This document shows positions 1-6,433 of a stretch of 12,539 nucleotides of DNA, in pieces. The notes under the pieces were generated by a model. The model had not been told where the DNA came from, ran no database searches, and saw only the letters and a list, made by a program, of their open reading frames with translations. Position numbers and translations under genes: made by a program. The stretch spans positions 23,942-36,480 of the forward strand of contig NVTH01000007.1 in assembly GCA_002401525.1 (NCBI GenBank), given 5' to 3'. Within the stretch, counting starts at the first letter, position 1; every line of letters starts with the position of its first letter. The DNA comes from Moraxellaceae bacterium. GTDB lineage: Bacteria > Pseudomonadota > Gammaproteobacteria > Pseudomonadales > UBA3067.

Positions 1-451
1 CATCGAATGCACGTATCGTGATACCAAGATCTAAAGAAACCCAATTATCCAGCACTTCGTAATACAACGTAGCGTCAGTATGGGTGAGGTCCAATTCGGC
101 AGAAATATTCTCCGTTGCAGAGAATGCCACTCCATCGAATTCAATTTCAGAATCTAATGCGGAGCTTTCGTCAATCGATATTTCAGTGCGTTGAATTCGA
201 AAATTCGGCAACATTGGAACAGGATGTTCAATCGCAACGTAAATACTGTTCGCGTTATTTTTATCAAAGTTCAAATCATCAATCAAATTGATATCGACCC
301 CATCTTCGCTGGCAACATCGCCGTCGTATTCACTGAACCACGCTCCTACTCCCGCATAGATACCAAACAAGGTATCCGCGGCAACGTATCCAGGACTTGA
401 TATCAATAGAACGGCCAATACTAAACCGTGTACTTGACTGTTTTTCCCCAT
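1..451 (-). CDS. TIGR04219-type outer-membrane beta-barrel protein, 3' end outside window
   Basis: About 150 codons read on the minus strand from an ATG at 451 and continue past base 1, so the C-terminus is missing. Residues 1-25 form a signal peptide: a short N-terminus with one Lys, the hydrophobic stretch LVLAVLLISS, and a likely cleavage after YVAA. The mature protein begins DTLFGIYAGVGAWFSEYDGD, then alternates polar and hydrophobic residues as outer-membrane strands do. This opening is what I recall for the TIGR04219 family of gammaproteobacterial outer-membrane proteins, whose function is not established. A Shine-Dalgarno GGAGG at 460-464 (minus strand), 8 bases upstream, fixes the start. 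A sigma70-like promoter lies at 495-523. The signal peptide and export are well supported; the family name is recalled from the N-terminal pattern only. Confidence 0.72.
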   Translation of the reverse strand, partial: MGKNSQVHGLVLAVLLISSPGYVAADTLFGIYAGVGAWFSEYDGDVASEDGVDINLIDDLNFDKNNANSIYVAIEHPVPMLPNFRIQRTEISIDESSALDSEIEFDGVAFSATENISAELDLTHTDATLYYEVLDNWVSLDLGITIRAFD

Positions 452-889
452 TCCTCAACCCTCCAAGATGCCCACTAAAGCTTAAAAATAATGCATTAAA
501 ATAAAACACAATACTTTCGACAATCGCTATCAATACAATAGACCGATCCAGCGATAAAACCGATAGCTGCATCATAAACGCTAATAATATTTTAATAAAC
601 GTTACAACCATTTAGGGTCAAAAACAGCGCTCCCTACTCCCTTTAGACTCAAGCGTCTCCTTATCGAACCGCATTGAGAAAAGCTTCTAAAGAGTCGCAA
701 CACGCCATTAATTTAACAAAACCTGAAGAAAATCGTTTCAATATTAAAAGTTCGTATTACAATGCACGCGTCCTTAATATGAACAACAAACAGATTAATG
801 GCCTAATTTGATCTATTAAGGATCTTAGAACGCTTCGAATTGGGTAAAACATTAACAATAAACGGCAAAGTCTATGAGGGAGGCAGTTC
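452..889. other. Divergent intergenic region between outer-membrane protein and dehydrogenase genes
   Basis: This 438-base AT-rich spacer separates two divergently transcribed genes. It holds the candidate promoter of the leftward gene (495-523) and the strong Shine-Dalgarno of the rightward gene (876-883). A minus-strand reading frame with a hydrophobic start at 611 overlaps the outer-membrane protein gene out of frame and is not convincing. No RNA gene or clear operator was seen. Confidence 0.5.
495..523 (-). promoter_or_regulatory. Candidate sigma70 promoter for the outer-membrane protein gene
   Basis: On the minus strand a -35 box TTGTCG (4 of 6 consensus bases, 518-523) and a -10 box TTTAAT (5 of 6, 495-500) are separated by exactly 17 bases. 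Transcription would start near 488, about 37 bases before the ATG at 451. Found by eye in AT-rich DNA, where chance matches are common. Confidence 0.4.
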
Positions 890-1791
890 ATGACTGACCT
901 AAGTTTTGAAGGCAAAGTAGTCATAGTAACAGGCGCAGGTAACGGCTTAGGGCGTTCCCATGCATTGGAATTCGGGCGTCGTGGCGCCAAAGTAATCGTT
1001 AACGACCTAGGTGGAAGCGCCTTTGGTGACGGAGCAGACAAAGCAGCTGCAGACGTTGTTGTTGACGAAATTAAAGATGCCGGCGGCGAAGCCGCAGCGA
1101 ACTATGACTCAGTAGAAGACGGCGACAAAATTGTTCAAACAGCAATGGACAATTTTGGAAGAATTGACGTAGTCATTAACAATGCAGGCATCTTGCGAGA
1201 CAAGAGCTTTCAGAAAATGAAGACGAAGACTGGGATCTAATCTATAGAGTCCACGTTAAAGGCTCTTATGCAGTAACCCATGCAGCATGGCCACACATGC
1301 GCGAGCAGCAATACGGTCGAATCATAATGACTGCTTCTGCGGCGGGAATTTACGGTAACTTTGGCCAAGCTAACTACAGCATGGCCAAATTAGGCTTACA
1401 TGGTTTAGCTCAAACTCTTGCTCACGAAGGCAAGAAGAGAAACATCATCGTTAACTCTATCGCTCCAATCGCAGCTTCGCGTTTGACCGAAACAGTGATG
1501 CCTGCCGATATTCTTAAAAACTTGAAACCTGAATACGTGACTCCTTTGGTGGCTTTCTTATGCCACGAAAGCAACACAGACACGGGTGGATTATACGAAG
1601 TAGGGGCCGGCTGGGTAGGCAAACTTCGTTGGGAAAGATCTGCTGGCGTAGGGTTCAAACTAGATAACGTTAATGCTGAGTCTATTTCGGAAAGCTGGGC
1701 ACAAATCTGTGACTTTAGTGAAGGAGCAACTAACCCTGTTTCTACACAAGATTCAATGATGGCGCCAATGCAAAACTTGCAGAACAAGTAA
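890..1791 (+). pseudogene. Short-chain dehydrogenase (MFE-2 type 3-hydroxyacyl-CoA dehydrogenase), frameshifted
   Basis: The protein would be a roughly 300-residue NAD(P)-dependent dehydrogenase resembling the N-terminal domain of peroxisomal multifunctional enzyme type 2 (HSD17B4), which oxidises 3-hydroxyacyl-CoA. The first part (890-1240) has the cofactor loop TGAGNGLG at residues 14-21 and NNAG at 97-100. It then runs into a stop after KMKTKTGI. The second frame (from about 1222) resumes with [20 protein letters not shown] and has the catalytic region SAAGIYG...YSMAK and an intact C-terminus. Adding one G after the ATG at 1217-1219 (Met110) restores the expected [10 protein letters not shown]. 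The start is supported by GAGGGAGG at 876-883, six bases upstream. The break could be a real inactivating mutation or a sequencing error in a GG pair; everything else looks intact, which favours an error or a very recent mutation. An intrinsic terminator follows. Confidence 0.85.
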
Positions 1792-1793
1792 TC

Positions 1794-1814
1794 AGTTAAG
1801 TTCTTAACTTAACT
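1794..1814. repeat. Perfect AT-rich inverted repeat just after the dehydrogenase stop
   Basis: AGTTAAGTT (1794-1802) and its exact complement AACTTAACT (1806-1814) flank a 3-base loop CTT, two bases after the stop codon. The stem has nine pairs, mostly A-T, with no following T-run. It is probably a 3'-UTR hairpin ahead of the real terminator rather than a terminator itself. Confidence 0.45.
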
Positions 1815-1833
1815 ACTTAACTCTGCATATTAA

Positions 1834-1871
1834 ATGTCAGCTGCTCAAACAAACGGCAGCTGGCATTTTTT
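1834..1871 (+). terminator. Intrinsic terminator of the dehydrogenase gene
   Basis: The arms ATGTCAGCTGC (1834-1844) and GCAGCTGGCAT (1856-1866) pair over 11 positions with one G-T wobble around an 11-base loop. Six T residues (1866-1871) follow directly. It lies 43 bases past the stop codon and separates the dehydrogenase from the HIT gene, so the two are probably independent transcription units. Confidence 0.85.
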
Positions 1872-1917
1872 GTAGTGAGCGATTTTTTATCTCGAACTCA
1901 CTCGACCACTTTAAATT

Positions 1918-2349
1918 ATGACATTCATCCTCGACCCACAACTGCAAAAAGATACCCATCTTATGGGCCACTTGCCATTGTGTACGCTCCTCCTTAATCG
2001 CGACAAAACCTTCCCTTGGTTTATTTTAGTCCCTCAAATCGCGAACATCAGAGAGCTGTACCAACTTAGCATCGGCCAACAAAATCAATTTATGAAGGAA
2101 AGCAGTTTAGTTTCAGAAATTCTGGACGATACCTTTACTCCTGACAAACTTAATATCGCCGCTTTAGGCAATGTAGTCACACAACTCCACATTCATCACG
2201 TCGTGCGCTACAAAACTGATCAGGCTTGGCCTGCACCCATCTGGGGACAACAAAAAGAAATCTATTATTCCCAGCAAGAAGCACACGAAATTACAGACAG
2301 AATTAACCACTCGCTGTGCAAACGTGCTCCTGAATATCTCTCCGTCTAA
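1918..2349 (+). CDS. HIT-family (histidine triad) hydrolase
   Basis: A 143-residue cytosolic protein of the HIT superfamily, whose members hydrolyse or transfer nucleotides from substrates such as Ap4A or adenylyl conjugates. The N-terminal half has the fold's central strand (WFILVPQI, residues 34-41) and helix. The active-site segment is LNIAALGNVVTQLHIHHVVR, residues 78-97. Here the first histidine of the usual H-x-H-x-H triad is Gln89, while His91 and His93 (the nucleophile and its partner by alignment) are kept. To my knowledge this Q-x-H-x-H form is common in short proteobacterial HIT proteins, so activity is likely retained. There is no good Shine-Dalgarno before the ATG at 1918, but no better in-frame start exists. 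The substrate cannot be told from sequence. Confidence 0.85.
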   Translation: MTFILDPQLQKDTHLMGHLPLCTLLLNRDKTFPWFILVPQIANIRELYQLSIGQQNQFMKESSLVSEILDDTFTPDKLNIAALGNVVTQLHIHHVVRYKTDQAWPAPIWGQQKEIYYSQQEAHEITDRINHSLCKRAPEYLSV

Positions 2350-2399
2350 TAACAGATATTCCCCTGCCCAAAAGGAATCACCCCCCTAATTGCGCGCCG

Positions 2400-2837
2400 C
2401 TACAAACAATCCATTTCGGCGGATTTCGGCAACGCTGACATTAAAGCAGCCTTTAAATCTTTGGCTGAAAATGGTTTTCGCAAAGTACTGTCTGCGCCCA
2501 AGAATTCAACTGCTTCAATGCAGTTAACCCCCGATTCATTATTCCAACGTCCAGACATTGCGATCACTCGAACATCGGGATTAATTTTTTTCATTTCCAT
2601 TATTAATCGAATGCCATCTTTACCAGGCATAATCAAATCGGTCAGTACGGTATCAGGCGCAAAACGACGGAACAGGCTAAGGCCTTTATCTCCGTCCGCG
2701 GCGACCAAAACATCGTAACCCGATAATTCCAACAATTCCTGGAGATATTCACGCAGATAATCATCATCTTCAATCACTAAAATTGAACCGTATAATGATC
2801 CTGCCACATCCGACCTTGATTTATTTTTTTCGACCAT
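2400..2837 (-). CDS. Single-domain response regulator (receiver domain only)
   Basis: A 145-residue CheY-like protein with no output domain. With the start at 2837, the acidic pocket is E23-D24-D25, the phosphoacceptor is D67 in TDLIMPGKDG, the switch residue is S95 in AMSG, and the conserved lysine is K121 in RKPF. The domain covers about residues 18-138. An unstructured, charged N-terminal tail of about 16 residues precedes it. A longer frame reaches 2876, but GGGAG at 2845-2849 sits 7 bases before the ATG at 2837, so I chose the shorter form. No histidine kinase is nearby, so it probably takes phosphate from a kinase encoded elsewhere and acts by protein-protein contact. Its upstream region has an imperfect dyad and two tandem repeat arrays. 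Confidence 0.9.
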   Translation of the reverse strand: MVEKNKSRSDVAGSLYGSILVIEDDDYLREYLQELLELSGYDVLVAADGDKGLSLFRRFAPDTVLTDLIMPGKDGIRLIMEMKKINPDVRVIAMSGRWNNESGVNCIEAVEFLGADSTLRKPFSAKDLKAALMSALPKSAEMDCL

Positions 2838-2867
2838 CCGTAGTCTCCCATAATTGCAATAACTAAA

Positions 2868-2890
2868 TTGATACAATTAAATTGTCACAA
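2868..2890. promoter_or_regulatory. Imperfect dyad upstream of the response regulator gene
   Basis: A 23-base near-palindrome: half-site ACAATT, one central base, then AATTGT, with outer TTG and CAA matching in both halves (9 of 11 positions per arm). Its near edge lies 30 bases upstream of the regulator's ATG, where an operator or promoter would be. The composition is AT-rich, so chance is a real alternative. Confidence 0.3.
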
Positions 2891-2908
2891 CTAATTCTGC
2901 TACAACTA

Positions 2909-2965
2909 TATAAACACCTAAAGAAAGTATAAACATCTAAAGAAATCATAATCATCTGAAAAAGT
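2909..2965. repeat. Three tandem copies of a 19-bp unit
   Basis: Copies lie at 2909-2927, 2928-2946 and 2947-2965 in exact 19-base register. The first two are identical at 17 of 19 positions (core ATAAACAYCTAAAGAAA); the third matches the second at 14 of 19. They lie 72-128 bases upstream of the response regulator start. They could be iterated binding sites or a decaying tandem duplication. Confidence 0.65.
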
Positions 2966-2982
2966 CGCTCACCGACAAAATG

Positions 2983-3014
2983 CCTATAACAACACCTATA
3001 ACAGCACCTATAAG
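2983..3014. repeat. Tandem 12-bp repeat, 2.7 copies
   Basis: CCTATAACAACA (2983-2994) and CCTATAACAGCA (2995-3006) differ at one base and are followed by the partial copy CCTATAAG (3007-3014). The array is distinct in sequence from the 19-bp array just to its left. Confidence 0.65.
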
Positions 3015-3090
3015 ATTTATTATTATTTTTAGCGCCGGGCCTTCCAATATAGCCAAAAAAAAACGCTGCGTCCAAATTACTGGGCCAATC

Positions 3091-3119
3091 TGAGCATTTA
3101 ATTTTCGCACAGGTATAAT
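3091..3119 (+). promoter_or_regulatory. Candidate promoter for mnmC
   Basis: A perfect -10 hexamer TATAAT (3114-3119) lies 17 bases after a weak -35 TGAGCA (3091-3096, 3 of 6). It would leave a 5' leader of about 150 bases before the TTG start at 3275. Confidence 0.3.
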
Positions 3120-3274
3120 GCCATCCAGAAAATATAGTAAAACTCAGCAACAAACAAGGGCTTAAACTCTCTAATTTACGAATATCTAAAAACCTCAAAA
3201 ATTTCGCATTTAATGACAAAGACGTACACTATTTCCTCGGCCAATTATCAACACTCAACCCAAGAGAAATCATT

Positions 3275-5485
3275 TTGAGCAGCAGTAAGCCATCCAAGCC
3301 CAATTCAAAGGCCACCGCCCTACCGATCCAGCACGCCGATATAGAATGGAAAAACAACGTTCCTTACTCGAAATATTTTGACGATGTTTACTACTCCACC
3401 ACCAATGGTTATCAGGAATCAGAATATAATTTCCAGCAACAAAGCTCGCTTAAATCTCGCTGGCAGAACCACGCCTCACAACAAACGTTCACCATTATCG
3501 AGACAGGATTTGGAAGCGGCCTTAATTTTTTTGCCACCTGGAAAAACTGGAGAAACACAGAAAAAAAACCTAAGCATTTGTATTTCATAAGCACAGAACT
3601 CTACCCATTAAAATTGCAACACATTCAGCATGCAATCAATGACTGGCCTGAACTTACGCCATTTTTAAATGAGTTTATGGATCAATATCCACCCCCCACC
3701 CAAGGGTTTCACCAACGTCAATTTAGCGCGGACAACCTCACTCTACTGCTACTTTTTGGAGACGCCACCGAACGACTGACAGAAATGACGCATCCCGCCG
3801 ACACTTGGTTTTTGGATGGATTCAATCCCAAAAAAAACCCAGACCTATGGAGCAGCGCACTTTTCCAACAAATTAATCGTCTAAGCAAAGCAGACACCAA
3901 TCTCGCCACCTATACCTCTAGCATCGAAGTACAACGAAAATTAGCTGCCATTAATTTCGACGTAGAAAAACGCCCCGGATACGGCAAGAAAAGAGAAATG
4001 CTTGTTGCCACAAGAAACCTCAAGCAGCCCCCCAATAGCAATCCCAACACCAGCAACGCCAACAGTACCAACACCACCTCCAACACCTCCAACACCAACA
4101 CCAACACCAACACCAACAACGCCCGACCTGATCATACGCTTAGCCAAAACAGCCCCGTAAAAGGTGCCTCAATCCCCACTGCGCAAGCAGACAAAAAACC
4201 TTGGTTCAATATTCAATCACCGGTTAAATCCACTGAAAAATCGGCGGTCATCATTGGGGCTGGAATTGCGGGCATGTGTTGCGCCGCTTCCCTCGCTCAA
4301 CGAGGCTGGAATGTCACAGTGCTGGAGAAAAATAATGACTGCGCCAAAGAGGGATCTGGAAATCCATGGGGAGCCTTGTACACGCGATTTAATACTTACC
4401 CATCCCCCGTCAACCAGTTCTTTCAAAGCAGTTTCAATTTTTCCGTGGGCTATATGAATGCATTGCACAAACAAGCGCCCCTAGAGAATTTTTGGAATCC
4501 TTGCGGATTGCTTCAATGTGCCTTTTCAGACAAGGAAGAAGAACAGCTACGAGCCCTCGCCAAAAGTGGGTTTTGGCCAAAATCGCTATTAAGTTATAAA
4601 ACACCAACCCAAGCAAGTGCCATCGCGGGAGTAAAAATAGACCGGCCAGGACTCTGGATTCCAAGTTCGGGCCTCGTATCACCAAGAGGGCTTTGCCAAT
4701 TCATATTAAAGCAACACCCCAATATTCAATTGCGCTGCAATCAACACGTGGCCACCCTGACCCCAATCAAAAAAAAACAGCAGGATTATTGGCAGCTCCT
4801 CGACAGCGATTCCAAGCTAATTTCTGAATCACAAATCGTGATTATAGCGAACGCCCATGCCGCTCACGAACTCAATCCAACGCGCTACCTCCCGGTTTCT
4901 CAAATCAGAGGACAACTCAGTTATTTCTCGTGCACCGAAACGAGCAAGCAACTGAAAACCATCGTCTCCTACGAGGGTTATATTCTGCCATCAGACCGAC
5001 TCACCAATAACGGCCACAGCCACCTATTGGGTGCGACATTTCATCCAAAGGATAATCACCTCAAACTAAGAAAAAAGGATCACCAACAGAACCTACTCCA
5101 ACTGTCCCGCGTCAGTGAAGATCTCGCCGAACAACTCGGAAAAAATAACGCTAGCGAATCCCTAGCGGGTCGAGTTGGGTTTCGATGCCAGTCTCCTGAT
5201 TACCTGCCGATGGTAGGGCCTATTCCGGTATTGGATCAATTCATTGCAGATTACGCAGGTCTACGAGTGGGGAAACTAAAAAAAGATTACCCCCCTGGCA
5301 CCTATTATCCAGGCCTTTACTGCAATGTCGCCCACGGATCGAAAGGGCTTATTTCCGCCCCTATTAGTGCTGAAATAATCACATCCTATATTGAAAATAG
5401 CCCTCAGCCGTTACCTGAAAAACTACTCCACTCGGTCCATCCGGCTCGATTTATTATTCGCAAGCTAAAACGAAGGGAATACTAA
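3275..5485 (+). CDS. mnmC: Bifunctional tRNA 5-methylaminomethyl-2-thiouridine biosynthesis protein MnmC
   Basis: A 736-residue cytosolic enzyme finishing mnm5(s2)U34 in the wobble position of certain tRNAs. The C-terminal FAD domain removes the carboxymethyl group of cmnm5U and the N-terminal domain methylates the product with SAM. The methyltransferase domain (about 20-248) has the SAM loop ETGFGSGLN (76-84) and WFLDGFNPKKNPD (178-190). The oxidoreductase domain (about 322-730) has the Rossmann dinucleotide motif GAGIAG (328-333), ribose-binding Glu351, and the C-terminal VAHGSKGLISAP. The protein is longer than E. coli MnmC (about 668), partly through a linker at 250-285 made of Asn, Thr and Ser. 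The start is TTG at 3275 with only a weak AGAGA upstream; the first ATG comes after the SAM motif and can be excluded. It ends flush against the convergent PP2C gene. Confidence 0.95.
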   Translation: MSSSKPSKPNSKATALPIQHADIEWKNNVPYSKYFDDVYYSTTNGYQESEYNFQQQSSLKSRWQNHASQQTFTIIETGFGSGLNFFATWKNWRNTEKKPKHLYFISTELYPLKLQHIQHAINDWPELTPFLNEFMDQYPPPTQGFHQRQFSADNLTLLLLFGDATERLTEMTHPADTWFLDGFNPKKNPDLWSSALFQQINRLSKADTNLATYTSSIEVQRKLAAINFDVEKRPGYGKKREMLVATRNLKQPPNSNPNTSNANSTNTTSNTSNTNTNTNTNNARPDHTLSQNSPVKGASIPTAQADKKPWFNIQSPVKSTEKSAVIIGAGIAGMCCAASLAQRGWNVTVLEKNNDCAKEGSGNPWGALYTRFNTYPSPVNQFFQSSFNFSVGYMNALHKQAPLENFWNPCGLLQCAFSDKEEEQLRALAKSGFWPKSLLSYKTPTQASAIAGVKIDRPGLWIPSSGLVSPRGLCQFILKQHPNIQLRCNQHVATLTPIKKKQQDYWQLLDSDSKLISESQIVIIANAHAAHELNPTRYLPVSQIRGQLSYFSCTETSKQLKTIVSYEGYILPSDRLTNNGHSHLLGATFHPKDNHLKLRKKDHQQNLLQLSRVSEDLAEQLGKNNASESLAGRVGFRCQSPDYLPMVGPIPVLDQFIADYAGLRVGKLKKDYPPGTYYPGLYCNVAHGSKGLISAPISAEIITSYIENSPQPLPEKLLHSVHPARFIIRKLKRREY
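4082..4120 (+). repeat. Hexanucleotide microsatellite in the mnmC linker
   Basis: Four perfect AACACC units (4091-4114) plus a degenerate fifth (4115-4120) follow interrupted units (AACACCTCC at 4082-4090). They encode alternating Asn-Thr. The flanking codons from about 4031 are of the same kind but diverged. Because the unit is six bases, copy-number change alters linker length and never the frame. Confidence 0.8.
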
Positions 5486-6202
5486 TTAATGCTCGGTATC
5501 ATCCACGCGGACAAGCTGTACAGTGACATTATCCTGCCCACCAGCATCTAAGGCGGCATTGATCAAAGTATCCCGGATGCTTTCAAGATCGTCGTTAGCG
5601 CCTATTATTTTAGCAATTTCATCGTCCGTAACCGCGTCGGTCAAGCCATCACTGCAAAGCAAAAATATCGACCCAGGCAATAAATCCCCGCTCACCACAT
5701 CGGCGAGAAAACCCGGATTTTCCCCACCTCTCATTGCTCGCGTCACCACATGTCTCTGAGGGTGTAACGTCGCATCCGAAGGGCTCAGCAAGCCACTGTC
5801 GATCAGCGACTGAACCACAGAATGATCTCGCGTGAGCCGGCATAATCCCTTCCTATATAAATAGACTCGGCTATCACCGACCCAAGCCACTTCAAATTTA
5901 TCATCGACTTTGCGCAAGATCGCCACAGTGGTGCCCATTCCGTTGCAGCCAAAGCCCAACGAAATCGCTTCATTCAAATAGTTATTCGCCAAGGTCACCG
6001 CCTCAAACAGTGACTGCCCTTGCCTGATATATTTCACCAACGCGTTCACCACCACCGCGCTTGCAACCTCGCCGCCCTCGTGCCCCCCCATGCCATCCGC
6101 CACAATCCACAGACCGAGCTCTGGCACACTGCAATAACTGTCTTCATTATTGCTTCGAACCATCCCTACATGGCTTTTTTCACAGTAAGAGCATTCCAAC
6201 AT
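5486..6202 (-). CDS. PP2C-family serine/threonine protein phosphatase
   Basis: A 238-residue metal-dependent phosphatase of the bacterial Stp1/PrpC type, which removes phosphate from Ser/Thr residues using two divalent metal ions. All family motifs are present in order: RSNNEDS (16-22), DGMGGH (36-41, metal ligands), GMGTT (88-92), GDSR (109-112), LTRDHS (123-128), CSDGLTD (183-189) and GGQDNVT (221-227). There are no membrane segments or extra domains, so it is cytosolic. Such phosphatases often sit beside a Hanks-type kinase or type VI secretion genes; neither is here. The start is uncertain: ATG at 6202 has no Shine-Dalgarno, while an in-frame TTG at 6223 would add seven residues but has AGGA only one base away. 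The ATG gives the usual short lead before the first motif. The stop codon abuts mnmC's stop. Confidence 0.92.
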   Translation of the reverse strand: MLECSYCEKSHVGMVRSNNEDSYCSVPELGLWIVADGMGGHEGGEVASAVVVNALVKYIRQGQSLFEAVTLANNYLNEAISLGFGCNGMGTTVAILRKVDDKFEVAWVGDSRVYLYRKGLCRLTRDHSVVQSLIDSGLLSPSDATLHPQRHVVTRAMRGGENPGFLADVVSGDLLPGSIFLLCSDGLTDAVTDDEIAKIIGANDDLESIRDTLINAALDAGGQDNVTVQLVRVDDTEH

Positions 6203-6433
6203 ATCGGATACGCTAATTTCCAATTCCTAAAATCATGTTTAATATTAGGCTTCAACTTCAAGGCACAGCAAACAGGCTGCGAAGCTACCGCAAACTGCCC
6301 TAATATAAGCTTACCTCATGACTAAAGGAAAGAAAGAAAACAGCTGGGGATACGCCAACAATTAAACCCATAATAGCGCACAGTCTTAGACTAAATAGAA
6401 ATATATCTTTAAAACATCCAAGCTTATCGATTA

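Larger units (their letters stand above)
2838..3274. other. Divergent intergenic region between response regulator and mnmC
   Basis: A 437-base AT-rich spacer containing the dyad (2868-2890), the 19-bp array (2909-2965), the 12-bp array (2983-3014) and a candidate mnmC promoter (3091-3119). A 118-codon minus-strand frame here is Cys/Arg-rich, translates the 12-bp repeat and shows no family resemblance, so I do not call it a gene. Confidence 0.5.

Noticed and set aside
330..611. 93-codon minus-strand frame with a hydrophobic N-terminus
   Set aside because: It overlaps the outer-membrane protein start in another frame; that gene has a Shine-Dalgarno, a signal peptide and a family-like mature sequence.
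1794..1814. Hairpin after the dehydrogenase as the terminator
   Set aside because: The stem is AT-rich and lacks a T-run; the GC-containing stem with six T residues at 1834-1871 is a far better terminator.
2909..3014. Tandem repeats as a possible CRISPR or plasmid-type iteron origin
   Set aside because: Units are 19 and 12 bases with no unique spacers, and no Cas, Rep or partition gene is nearby.
2863..3219. 118-codon minus-strand frame in the response regulator/mnmC spacer
   Set aside because: Cys/Arg-rich with no recognisable family; part of it simply translates the 12-bp and 19-bp tandem repeats, and no Shine-Dalgarno precedes it.
3910..4147. Minus-strand frames rich in Leu-Val or Gly-Val that could look like membrane or silk-like peptides
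   Set aside because: They are the antisense reading of the mnmC Asn-Thr microsatellite.
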